In this document: one piece after another, positions 23,011 to 31,773 of the stretch
Numbering within the stretch: the stretch's first letter is position 1
Layout: each line of letters begins with the position of its first letter
Assembly: GCF_042726155.1 (NCBI RefSeq)
Contig: NZ_JBHXHV010000002.1
Coordinates: forward strand, 505,750 to 569,749
Source of the DNA: Leucobacter sp042726155
GTDB lineage: Bacteria; Actinomycetota; Actinomycetes; Actinomycetales; Microbacteriaceae
Length of the DNA stretch: 64,000 nucleotides
Reading direction: 5' to 3'
Notes under the pieces: generated by a model
Databases searched by the model: none
What the model saw: the letters and a program-made list of their open reading frames with translations, nothing else
Told to the model about the DNA's origin: nothing
Program-made: the position numbers and the translations under genes

Positions 23011-25359
23011 CTAAACACCAGCGACGTCCGATGCGCCAAGGATCTCGGCGGCGTTGAGATCGAGGGCCGCGCACATTTCGTCGAAGTGATCGGAGTCGAC
23101 TGCGTTAATGAACTCGAATGCTGCACGCAAGACGGTGATTGCTTCACCGATCCTGACGGGTTTGCCGATGTCGGCTTCTTCGTTGTGTGATTGGCGATGA
23201 ACGAATCGAGTGACTCGTTGGCGCAGGGGGTCTGCGACGGCCTTGGCTTCAAAGGCTCTGCGCATAGATCCTTCGAAGTCGCCGATCTTGCTGGGGTACT
23301 TGAAAGCAAGAAATGCCTCAAGCATCTGCCGCGCTGCATTGGGAATGATTGCGCTTGCCTCGAGCTCTGTGGCGAGGTCTCCTTCGGTGGCGTCGACTCG
23401 GAGAACGTCAGCGACACGCCAGAAGAGGTAGTGATACTGGGAACGCAGCTTCTTCCGCAGTTTCTCGTCTGTCCACGAGATCATCGTTGGACGGCGGCGC
23501 GTGGTCCCGTCGGGGTGGTTCTGGTAGCGGGCTCGGAGCTCATAGATCGAGTACTTGCAGTCCTTCTTGACGCTCGGAGGCAACCGGTCGAGTTGGTTAC
23601 TCCACAGACGGAAGAGCTCAAAACTGTGGGTGAGCAGGATAACCTGATGTTGAGAGCTATTGCCGACCAACGTGCTCCAGAGGTGACTGGACGCGCCAAC
23701 CAAGATCTCTTGGTCGAGGCTCGAAACGGGATCGTCAATGACGACGGTCGCGTTGATGTTGCGGGTCTTTTCATCGCGCAGGCTGCACAGGAAGTAGAGC
23801 AGGGAAATGGCTGTCTGTTCGCCTTCACTGAGTGCCGTTGCAGGCTTACCGTTGCGTTGGATCGAGTATCTGTCGTCTTGTTTGGCGAAGACGAGTTCGT
23901 CGCGACCGAGGAGGCTTGCCACATCTCGCGTCAGCTCCTCCGCCAATGGTGAGGGGTCAAGGTCCGTTACGTTGATGCGTTCGCGTTCTGCGGAGAGGGC
24001 TGTTTGTTCCTTTTGGAGCTCATCTGCGGACTCAGACTGCTCTTTAGCCTCCGCGAGGCGCGCGCGGTAGTCGGCAACGATCGATGCCAGGCGTGCTTGT
24101 TCGACCCTGCGTGCAGCATCGTTCACGGCTTCTTGGTACGAGGCAGACCGGGTGTTGTGCAGCTTGAGGACGTCATTGAGCGGCTCAAGGCTAATGGAGA
24201 CCGCACCCGGGAGCTGGTCAATTTCAAGGACACCGAAGGGCGAAGCATGCTTCTGGGCGATCTGTGAACGCAGCGCGGCAATGCGTTCGCGGTACGCTTC
24301 AGCAGCGTTGCTTAGCTGCCGCACGCATGCCTGGTACTGATCCAGGAGATCTGTGTAGAGATGCCCCGGTTCTCGGACCGAAGTTAGCGTGTCTCCGAGC
24401 GTTTGCTCTTCTCGCTCAAGACGCTGATCGAGTGTCTGGAGCCGTTCCTGCAATCGCTTGAAGCTCTCGTCAAAATGGTTCTCAAGTGCCTGGCGACGCT
24501 CTTCGGTGATCGTGCTCGCGCAAAACAGACATTGGTCGCGATGATCGTGAAGCCGAAGACCTTGCTGCACCCAGGACTCGTTGACCGGGTTCCCGGACAG
24601 CCCTTCCAAGGCAGCGTTCGTGATCGTCTGCCGGAGCACGGACGAAACATCATCTTGAATCGCTTGCAGGTTGAAAGTGACCTGCGCGATCGGGTCAATC
24701 GGGTCGAGTCGCTGACCTTGTACGACGCGAAGGTCGGCTGCCATCTCCTCGTCAGAGCGTTGATGGACCACCTCGTCGATTCCCGGGAGCGCTTCGGAGA
24801 CCCGTCGTGCGTCGTAACCGCGTGCGGAATAGCGACCGCCGGCAGCCTGCAATTCTTGGCCAATCGTTCGTGCAGTATCGGTTGTAAGCTTCCTCGCAGC
24901 CTTGCTCGCTGAGTCTGCGGCCTTACGTGTGCCGGGCAGAGTGGAAGAGAGTTCTTCGAGTCGGGCATCGATCTCAGCGATTCGCTGGTCTCTCTGAACG
25001 TTAGGTTCGCCGAGCACGAGCAACGGGAGGGCGTCGCTGCGACCGTTGAGATCGAAAAGCAAGTTCTTGCTGACGAACTGCTTGTCGAAAACCCTCAGCC
25101 GAGACCAGAAGGGATCTGACCGGTCAGACACTTGCCGCTTCGTCGCCGCAGCATCATGGACATCGATGTGGAGGACGGTATCGCTCGGCTCCTCGGTCGT
25201 CATTTGAGACAAAACGCGCGCCAGTGTGCTCTTGCCGCTGCCATTGCCTCCGTAGATGACATTGATCCGGGCAAGATCTTCCACAGAGCTGGGCATAGAC
25301 CAGCCGTCCAGGATGCCCGCGTGTTGGGAACCCTGAACCCTAGTGACTTTCCTCATCAT
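23011..25359 (-). CDS. RloC/PrrC-like AAA ATPase with zinc-hook-type CxxC
   Basis: 782 aa, AAA_13/ABC-ATPase architecture. Walker A YGGNGSGKST near residues 36-45; long coiled coils (about 130-180 and 290-460) interrupted by CLFC near residue 280, a Rad50-type hook as in RloC; signature LSEGEQTAISLLYFL; Walker B ATVVIDDPVSSLD; H-loop VILLTHSF; and a C-terminal helical region with FVHRQSHNE. RloC and PrrC are anticodon nucleases that cut tRNA during phage infection. The nuclease triad cannot be confirmed by eye here, so antiphage RNase activity is inference. Start chosen at the first ATG (25359) after three GTG codons. Not in an operon. Confidence 0.72.
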   Translation of the reverse strand: MMRKVTRVQGSQHAGILDGWSMPSSVEDLARINVIYGGNGSGKSTLARVLSQMTTEEPSDTVLHIDVHDAAATKRQVSDRSDPFWSRLRVFDKQFVSKNLLFDLNGRSDALPLLVLGEPNVQRDQRIAEIDARLEELSSTLPGTRKAADSASKAARKLTTDTARTIGQELQAAGGRYSARGYDARRVSEALPGIDEVVHQRSDEEMAADLRVVQGQRLDPIDPIAQVTFNLQAIQDDVSSVLRQTITNAALEGLSGNPVNESWVQQGLRLHDHRDQCLFCASTITEERRQALENHFDESFKRLQERLQTLDQRLEREEQTLGDTLTSVREPGHLYTDLLDQYQACVRQLSNAAEAYRERIAALRSQIAQKHASPFGVLEIDQLPGAVSISLEPLNDVLKLHNTRSASYQEAVNDAARRVEQARLASIVADYRARLAEAKEQSESADELQKEQTALSAERERINVTDLDPSPLAEELTRDVASLLGRDELVFAKQDDRYSIQRNGKPATALSEGEQTAISLLYFLCSLRDEKTRNINATVVIDDPVSSLDQEILVGASSHLWSTLVGNSSQHQVILLTHSFELFRLWSNQLDRLPPSVKKDCKYSIYELRARYQNHPDGTTRRRPTMISWTDEKLRKKLRSQYHYLFWRVADVLRVDATEGDLATELEASAIIPNAARQMLEAFLAFKYPSKIGDFEGSMRRAFEAKAVADPLRQRVTRFVHRQSHNEEADIGKPVRIGEAITVLRAAFEFINAVDSDHFDEMCAALDLNAAEILGASDVAGV

Positions 25360-25539
25360 CACCACCACCCGTCGGTGGTTGTCATGGTGCTGGCGCGGGA
25401 TTGAGAGCGGGAGGGACGGTGCCGGTGCATTGAGGTTCCTGACCGACGGGAACCTGTGGTCGGCCGTCTATCGTCGCGAGATCAACATCGTGACTCTAGA
25501 ATCTCCGAAACCAGGCGGGAACACCACGCGACACGCTGA

Positions 25540-25875
25540 TCACTCCCGCGCACTTGCGCCGCGGTGCCGACGTGCCTCCTGAATCCGCGCCCGCGCAGGG
25601 AGAACGAGGCTCCAAGGACCGAAGAAGAGGAACTTCAGCCCGTTCCACAGTGCCCAGAAAAAGGCCAGGTAGAGCCATTTGCTCCAACCGTGCTCGATGA
25701 GACAGGTGCAGGTGGCTGCAATCAGCAGGTATGCGAAGCCGAGGAGCATCGCGGGGATTCCCCATTTGAGGCCGGGCAGGGTGCGCAGCTTGTCAAGGAG
25801 GATGTTGGTGGGCATCCATGTGCGAAGGAAGATGCAGGTGTGGATGCTGGCGTTCCAGAGCCGGTTCAGGAGCAT
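25540..25875 (-). CDS. Small membrane protein typical of actinobacterial mobile elements
   Basis: 111 aa. Two hydrophobic segments (about 38-58 and 64-86) after a conserved-looking block RTWMPTNILLDKLRTLPGLKWGIPAML. Proteins with this pattern occur on actinobacterial plasmids and integrative elements beside conjugation genes and are sometimes labelled sulfate permease without evidence. No transport motif is seen. GAGG is nine bases before the ATG. Its neighbour, the relaxase remnant, supports a plasmid or ICE origin for this part of the island. 25876-26076 holds nothing recognisable. Confidence 0.6.
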   Translation of the reverse strand: MLLNRLWNASIHTCIFLRTWMPTNILLDKLRTLPGLKWGIPAMLLGFAYLLIAATCTCLIEHGWSKWLYLAFFWALWNGLKFLFFGPWSLVLPARARIQEARRHRGASARE

Positions 25876-26076
25876 GATGTGGGCCTCGCTTTCGCACGCA
25901 GGACTATCGCGGTGTGGCTGGTCCTGAGTGGTTGAGTGCCCGAGATACTTCTCGAACGGTCTGCCTCACCCAGCGTGCGGGGATCGGCGCGTGGTTGCTC
26001 CTGCCCCCATCAGGATACCCACCGCTCCAGCAAGAAGGAAGACCTCAAGATCCGAGGCATTTCTGTCTCGGAGTAT

Positions 26077-27951
26077 CTAAAGCCTGCGCTCGTCCCGTCG
26101 CTGCGCGACCTCTCGGGTGTGGTCGTCGGGAGCTTGGCTCAAGCGTGTGAGCGTGTCGCGGGTATGTTCGTAATCGATCCGTTGCGCGTCATCGGCGGGC
26201 ACCGCCCCGAGAGCACTTGTCGAGGTAATGCCCCACCGGTCACGGTACGCGGCTACCGCGCGAACCATCTGTTTCCGGCTCTCGTGGTCGAGGTTTCCGA
26301 GCATGGGTAGCCACGGTGCGGGCTGCTCGATCGCGGCCTGGGTGAGCGCGTCGAGGCGTTCGCCCATGAGTTGTTCCCGCTCGTTCAGCGCTGCGCGCAT
26401 GGCGGGGTCGGTGACGCCGGTCGCTCGTGGAACAAGGCCTGCAATAAGCCCGGCTGCACGTCGCGGGCTGGGCGGGTAGGTGCTGGTGATCTTCTGGATT
26501 AGGTACCGAAGCAGCGACCCCAGATCATCGACGCCCTCGAGATTCCCTGCCTGCACCACCCGCGGGAGCAACTGCTCGATACCGTGGCCGGCCGCTTCCA
26601 GGCGACGCAGCTCGGTGGTGAGGATTCCGAAGGACTCTGTCTCAACGAGCTCACCAACCACTTCGGTGGTGAGCTCGCCATGCTCGAGGAGGCTGGCCCA
26701 GCGGTGTTGCTGGGCTTCTTGGACGATGGTCTCGCACTCCGCCGCAAGCTGCGCCAGCGATCCCCACGTTTCTTGTTCGGCGGTGATGGTGTCGTGCGCG
26801 GATAGTTCAGCGCCGACGTGTTGCAAGATGCCGTAGAGGATGCTCTGGACCGTAATGTGCAGGTCATCGCGGTGCTGGTGTCCTTCGAGGTGGTGTTGGC
26901 CTGTGGCGATGTAGGCGCAGTTGGATTCCCGTCCGCGAGTCATCGCGACGTAGAACGATTCGCGAGTCATTTCCGGCGAAGACACGATCGCGTGCGCCGT
27001 CGTCACAGTCGAGCCTTGAGCACGATGTGCGGTGATCGCGTACCCGATTTCCACGTTCTTGGCGACATACGCGGCGGGCAAGGTGATCGTGGTGCGCCAT
27101 TTCGAGTGGACTCGGCGGACAGTGAGGGTCCGTCATCGTGTGCTCGGGTCACGGTCCAGCGGTCGCCGTTCTTCACCCAGCCCCGCCCGAGCGACAACCT
27201 CCGGTCGTTTTTTCCGCGTGATGACTAGGTCACCGCGGGAGGCCTCGTTCCCGTCATGGAGCCGGACACCGTCGAGTGCGACCTCGCCTTCGAGGATCCG
27301 GTCGGTCCGGGCACGGGTGTTGAGTTGGGAGACAGTGTCGAGTGTCTCAGCGATCAACACCGATGTCTTTCCGGTGGCTTGGTCGTGTTGCCAGGCTTGG
27401 TAGGCCTGCTCGAGGATCGCCTCATACCCGCCAGGGGTGAGGCGATCTTGGGCGAGATAGGTATCGATGACGTCGGTGTCGCCGATCCGTTGGCCGGGGG
27501 AAGCGTGTTTCTCCAAGCCGTTTCGGAATCTCCGCACATCCAACAGTTCCGGTGCATCGTCCCGTTCACGCACCAGCATCCCGAACGCCCCACCCGCATC
27601 GACCGCAGCGAGTTGCGCCCAGTCACGCACGAGCAGCACCTTCGCGCTCACCACTTTCGCATGGGCGGTGATGGTGTCGAGGGCGAGGGTTCCTGCAAGG
27701 GACGCTTCGTCGATAATGACGAGCTGACCCGTAGTGAGGTTCCAGTTGCCGTGGTGGTGCTCTTGGAGCCACTTCGCGGTGTTTTCGGCGGTCGCGGATC
27801 GGAGCACGAACAGGCTCCTGACCCCGGCCCGTCGCCACGGCCACAATCGGAGAGCTTCAGAAGGCGTAAGCGCCCGCGGTCGGGTGCTCCCATAAACCCC
27901 GTCGAAAAGGACAACAGAAACGACGAAACCCTGGTGAAAGTTACCTCTCAC
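26077..27951 (-). pseudogene. Remnant of a MobF/TraA-type relaxase-helicase
   Basis: Two frames together cover the helicase half of a TrwC/TraA-like relaxase: the 27133-27951 frame holds ATAENTAKWLQEHHHGNW and QLVIIDEASLAGT (Walker B), and the 26077-27081 frame holds VEIGYAITAHRAQGSTV (helicase motif) and SFYVAMTRGRESN. Continuity needs one A removed from the six-base run at 27208-27213 and one base added near 27130. The whole N-terminal relaxase domain with its catalytic Tyr and His triad, and the Walker A, are missing; similarity fades upstream of about 27870, shortly before the tRNA. It is non-functional, and indicates a conjugative ancestor. Confidence 0.78.
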
Positions 27952-27963
27952 CAGGGCAATCCG

Positions 27964-28037
<74 letters not shown>

Positions 28038-28219
28038 TTGTTCTCCGCCATCGCCTGCCCGCGTGGGGCGTGCGCTGCCGAGGCAACCCCTCTATATTAC
28101 CCACATCCTGGGGTGCGTTCGAACCACGGGGCCGGAATCTTGGCAGTCCCGCAGAATCATCGGCGTGGCGGCACACAACGCGGCCTGGCACGCGGCCCAG
28201 AACGACCGGCCACGAACGT

Positions 28220-28690
28220 TCAGACGGCGAGATCCAGAACTTCCGCCGCGTACGCCCGCACGAGCTCATCGGCCGATACCAGCGCGCCAAACCCGGGCGC
28301 CCCTGATCCGATCGCGATCCGGCGACCACTCAAACTCGAATCCACCAAGACCGGCCACGACCCCGCTGCTCCCAGCGGTGAAATCGTGCCGCGCACGTAT
28401 CCCGTGGCCGCGAACGCTCCATCGGCGTCGGGCAGCGACAGCCGGTTCACTCCGAGAAATGCGCGCAGCTTGGGCCACGAGAACTGCGCATCGACGGGGG
28501 TCAGCACGAGTACAAAGCGATCCTTCGCCTGCACCACGACCGTCTTCACGAGATCCACACCCTCGATCACTGGGGGCCGCTCCCCCGGCGTGCGTTCGAT
28601 GAACTCGACCGCCAGCCCGCGCGCCGCAGCATCCTCGGCCGCAGTGGCATACGGCAACACATCGCCAACGGCCGTATCTACATTCGTCAT
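28220..28690 (-). CDS. YbaK/ProX-like aminoacyl-tRNA deacylase family protein
   Basis: 156 aa, single YbaK-type editing domain. The lysine-containing strand VDLVKTVVVQAKDRFVLVL and the Gly-rich turn GYVRGTISPLGAAGSWPVLVD (G-x-x-S-P-x-G) are diagnostic. Such enzymes hydrolyse mischarged tRNA, for instance Cys-tRNA-Pro. Start at ATG 28690 with GGGGGAG upstream; the longer frame is Gly-rich and not conserved. It stands alone, with the tRNA-Pro gene 180 bases away by chance of position. Confidence 0.85.
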   Translation of the reverse strand: MTNVDTAVGDVLPYATAAEDAAARGLAVEFIERTPGERPPVIEGVDLVKTVVVQAKDRFVLVLTPVDAQFSWPKLRAFLGVNRLSLPDADGAFAATGYVRGTISPLGAAGSWPVLVDSSLSGRRIAIGSGAPGFGALVSADELVRAYAAEVLDLAV

Positions 28691-28806
28691 CTGCACTTCT
28701 CCCCCACCTACAACGCCCATACACCCCCGACCCATTCCCCCGCCACCTCCCGCCATTTTCGAGCAAACAAAAGCGAACCGTGCGGGGCGGCGAGTACGCT
28801 GAGACC

Positions 28807-29703
28807 ATGAGCGACCTCCGAGACTCCGGCGACGCGTGGGTCACGGCCGACGACGGCGGGCGCTACTGGGGCCGCTTCGGGGCCGCCGGGCTGCTGGCCT
28901 ACGACCACGCCCGCGACGCCATTCTCATGCAGCACCGCGTCACCTGGAGCGACCACGGCGACACCTGGGGCATCCCCGGCGGGGCCCGCCACGAGGGCGA
29001 ATCCGCGAACGACGGCGCAATCCGCGAGTCACAGGAGGAGGCCGGCGTGCCCGACGATTCCGTGCGGCCGCGCTTCACCCACGTGCTCGATCACGGCGGC
29101 TGGACGTACACGACCCTCGTCGCCGACGTCACCACGCAGTTCGAGCCCGAGATCACTGACCCCGAAAGCCACGCCCTCGCCTGGGTGCCGCTCGACCAGG
29201 TCGAAGACCTCCCGCTGCACCCCGCCTTCGCCGAGAGCTGGCAGCTGCTGCGGCCCCTGCTCGGGCCGCCGCCCACGGTGATCATCGACGCCGCGAACCT
29301 CATCGGCAGCGTGCCGAACGGGTGGTGGAAAGATCGCCGCGGCGCCGCCGTGCGCCTGCGCGATCGCCTGGACGCGCTCGTCGCGACCGGTGAGGGCGTT
29401 CGCGCCGGGTTCCTCGATCTCGCCGAGCCGCGCGTGCCCGGTCTCGAGCGCGTCTACCCCGACTGGCTGCTCGTCGTCGAGGGCAACGCCCGCGGCATCG
29501 ACAGCACCGACGGCGTACACGTTCTCAGCGCCACAGAGGTTGGCGACGACGCCATCGTGAGCGCCGTCGAAGCCCTGAGCGCCAGCGGATCGATCACCAC
29601 CGTCGTCACGAGCGACGCCGAGCTGCGCGTGCGCGTCGGCGCGGCGGGCGCCACGACCGTGCGGGGCGTCAAGAAGTTGCTGCGGATTCTTCCCGAGGAA
29701 TAA
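28807..29703 (+). CDS. NUDIX hydrolase fused to NYN/PIN-like domain
   Basis: 298 aa. N-terminal NUDIX domain with a full box from GARHEGESANDGAIRESQEE then AGV (G-x5-E-x7-R-E-x2-E-E-x-G). From about residue 158 a second domain starts TVIIDAANLIGSVPNGWW and includes TTVVTSDAELRVRVGAAG near its end, the Asp-containing pattern of NYN/PIN-type ribonucleases. The two domains together suggest RNA or nucleotide turnover in the cytoplasm; the substrate is unknown. It overlaps the convergent yhhN-like gene by 35 bases. Confidence 0.78.
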   Translation: MSDLRDSGDAWVTADDGGRYWGRFGAAGLLAYDHARDAILMQHRVTWSDHGDTWGIPGGARHEGESANDGAIRESQEEAGVPDDSVRPRFTHVLDHGGWTYTTLVADVTTQFEPEITDPESHALAWVPLDQVEDLPLHPAFAESWQLLRPLLGPPPTVIIDAANLIGSVPNGWWKDRRGAAVRLRDRLDALVATGEGVRAGFLDLAEPRVPGLERVYPDWLLVVEGNARGIDSTDGVHVLSATEVGDDAIVSAVEALSASGSITTVVTSDAELRVRVGAAGATTVRGVKKLLRILPEE

Positions 29704-30418
29704 CCGGCGCCGGATCGCCAGCCGCCTCGGCGGGCTCAGCCCGTCTCCGCAGTGCGGCGACGATGCCGAACGCGAGCAGGCCCTGGCCGAGCGTGTACGT
29801 CAGCATCACGACGCCGCTCGTCCACACCGTCGTCCCCGGCACAAACAATCGGAACGCCAGGATCGCGTCCGACAGCAGGAAGAACGCGCCGCCCCACGCG
29901 ATCACCCGGCCGCACCGCGTCGCCATGCCGGCCGTCGCCACAAGCACGATGCCGTACGCCATCACGGCCAGCGACAGCGACTTCGTGTGCGGCAGCAGCA
30001 GGGCGACGAGCACGAGGTACGCGAGCACGTAGATCAGGCTCCACGCGGGTAGCCGTCGCTTCGAGATGCCGCGCCCCCACCACATCAGCGCCACATACGC
30101 GATGTGGGCGACGCCGAAGCAGGCGAGCATCATCGGCAGCTCGCTCTCGAACATCGGGAAGAACGTCGCCGCCCCGTCGCCCAGCCACGAGAACACAATC
30201 GCGCCGAGCAGCAGTGCGAGCGCCGCCGTCGGCACGGGCCGAATGCGCAGCCCGGGCACGAACAGCACCGACGCGACGACCGCGGCGGCGAGCAGCGGCA
30301 TCAGCAGCAGCTTTGTCCACCCCTCGAAGGCGTACTGCCCGAAGCACGCGATCACGTGCACCACTGAGACGACCGCGTACGGTACGAACGGCAGCAGCGC
30401 GCGGGATCGCTCGGTCAT
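29669..30418 (-). CDS. YhhN/TMEM86-family membrane protein (lysoplasmalogenase-like)
   Basis: 249 aa with about eight TM segments. The family hallmarks are KLLLMPLLAAAV (the K-P pair in the second segment) and FSWLGDGAATFFPMFE (the S-x-x-G-D motif), with a later FFLLSDAILAFRLF. Eukaryotic homologues hydrolyse lysoplasmalogen; bacterial roles are unclear. The C-terminal tail is acidic and overlaps the convergent NUDIX gene. The stop of rraA lies 11 bases upstream of its frame on the same strand. Confidence 0.82.
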   Translation of the reverse strand: MTERSRALLPFVPYAVVSVVHVIACFGQYAFEGWTKLLLMPLLAAAVVASVLFVPGLRIRPVPTAALALLLGAIVFSWLGDGAATFFPMFESELPMMLACFGVAHIAYVALMWWGRGISKRRLPAWSLIYVLAYLVLVALLLPHTKSLSLAVMAYGIVLVATAGMATRCGRVIAWGGAFFLLSDAILAFRLFVPGTTVWTSGVVMLTYTLGQGLLAFGIVAALRRRAEPAEAAGDPAPVIPREESAATS

Positions 30419-30428
30419 GATCGAAATC

Positions 30429-30899
30429 CTACGGCTCGACCAGGATGCCGTCGTCGTCGCACCACACGTGCGCGCCTGGCCGGAAGGTCACGCCGCCAAT
30501 CACGACCGGCACGTCAACCTCGCCGGCCCCGGTCTTCGACGACTTCGCGGGGTTCGAGCCGAGCGCCTTGACGCCGAACGGCAGCGTACCGATCGCAACG
30601 CGGTCGCGAATCGCGCCGTGCACGATCAGCCCGGCCCAGCCGTTGTCGCAGGCGAGCTCGGCGATCAAGTCTCCGACGAGGGCGGTCTCGAGCGACCCAC
30701 CGCCGTCGATCACGAGCACCGCGCCATTGCCCTCACCCGAGAGCACCTGCTTCAGCAGCGCGTTGTCTTGGAAGCACGAAACGGTGCGCACCGGCCCAGA
30801 GAACCCGGTCATACCGCCGATGTTCTGAAACTGCAGCGACACCGAGTGCACGTCAGTGCCCCGCTCGTCAACCAGGTCGGCTGTGCTGATCTGCGCCAT
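30429..30899 (-). CDS. RraA family protein (RNase E inhibitor / HMG aldolase-like)
   Basis: 156 aa. The RraA core is seen in LVIDGGGSLETALVGDLIAEL (G-G-x-L-x-x-A-x-x-G-D) and WAGLIVHGAIRD (G-x-x-R-D), the metal- and substrate-binding loop shared by RraA and 4-hydroxy-4-methyl-2-oxoglutarate aldolase. The ATG at 30899 is preceded by GAGGGGG. Which of the two activities it has cannot be told from sequence. Confidence 0.85.
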   Translation of the reverse strand: MAQISTADLVDERGTDVHSVSLQFQNIGGMTGFSGPVRTVSCFQDNALLKQVLSGEGNGAVLVIDGGGSLETALVGDLIAELACDNGWAGLIVHGAIRDRVAIGTLPFGVKALGSNPAKSSKTGAGEVDVPVVIGGVTFRPGAHVWCDDDGILVEP

Positions 30900-31026
30900 A
30901 TTGGACCCCCCTCGTGCCCGTCGCCGGGCCGCCGACACAGTGTCGGCGTCAGGAATTACGTTACCGACATCCTCCGACATCGTCTGGGATGTCAGCAATG
31001 CCTTGCAATACGAGCCGCCATCAGTT

Positions 31027-31057
31027 CTGTACAAAAGTACATGTACAGATGTACAGT
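31027..31057. promoter_or_regulatory. TGTAC-repeat operator upstream of the TetR-MFS operon
   Basis: CTGTAC...GTACATGTAC...TGTACAG: three or four TGTAC/GTACA half-sites lie within 31 bp, including the perfect palindrome GTACATGTAC (31037-31046). It sits 41 bases before the GTG of the TetR gene, where it would overlap a promoter. It is a probable autoregulatory TetR operator. Confidence 0.6.
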
Positions 31058-31097
31058 AATACGAACATCACTTCGACGACTCGCGAAAGGAGCACCC

Positions 31098-31721
31098 GTG
31101 TCAGGATCACCCGCAGCCGAAACCGCGGCCGAAACCGCGGCTGAAATCGCAGCCCAGCCCACCTCGCGGCGTCGCGACCCCGCGGGTCGCCGCCGCGCGA
31201 TCCTCACCGCCGCCACGGCCGTGATCGTCGAGCAGGGGGCCGCCGCCCTCACGCACCGGGCCGTCGCGAAGCGCGCGGACGTGCCGCTCGGCTCGACCAC
31301 CCAGTACTTCAGCTCGATCGACGACCTGCGCGAGTGCGCGCTGCAACAGCTCGCCGACGAGATCGACGAGGCGATTGCCCGGCTCGAACCGTTCATCCCT
31401 ACGATGGTGGAGCGCCCCGAGCCGATCATCGACGAGATGCTCGCCTACCTCGACGATCCCCGCACGGTGCGCGCCGACATCGCGCTCATGACGAGCGGCA
31501 TGACCGACGACCGCCTGCGCGACCTCGCGCTGCGCTGGCCCGTGCGCCTCGTCGAGCTGCTCGCCACGCAGGTCGGCGTCGAACGCGCCACCGCCATCGC
31601 GGTGTTCATCGACGGAGCGACCCTGCACGCTGGCCTCAACGGCGCCGCGCTCGGCAGAGACGAGATCACCCGCGTGATGCGCGCACTCGTCTCCATGCCG
31701 GTTCCCGACCTCTCGAAATAG
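31098..31721 (+). CDS. TetR-family regulator of the adjacent drug exporter
   Basis: 207 aa. After an Ala/Glu-rich leader (ETAAETAAEIAAQ) the HTH covers residues 27-70: AILTAATAVIVEQGAAALTH then RAVAKRADVPLGSTTQYFSS. The C-terminal domain (TetR_C type) holds the ligand pocket. GTG start with GAAAGGAG seven bases upstream. It is followed 52 bases later by a 14-TM exporter on the same strand, the usual repressor-pump operon. Confidence 0.85.
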   Translation: MSGSPAAETAAETAAEIAAQPTSRRRDPAGRRRAILTAATAVIVEQGAAALTHRAVAKRADVPLGSTTQYFSSIDDLRECALQQLADEIDEAIARLEPFIPTMVERPEPIIDEMLAYLDDPRTVRADIALMTSGMTDDRLRDLALRWPVRLVELLATQVGVERATAIAVFIDGATLHAGLNGAALGRDEITRVMRALVSMPVPDLSK

Positions 31722-31773
31722 TGGGGGCATCGGCACCGAACCCCACCACTCCGACCCTGGGAAATGCACCACC

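Noticed and set aside
28220..28690. YbaK-like deacylase as functional partner of the adjacent tRNA-Pro
   Set aside because: YbaK enzymes do edit tRNA-Pro, but adjacency follows from the island insertion point and gives no evidence of a link.
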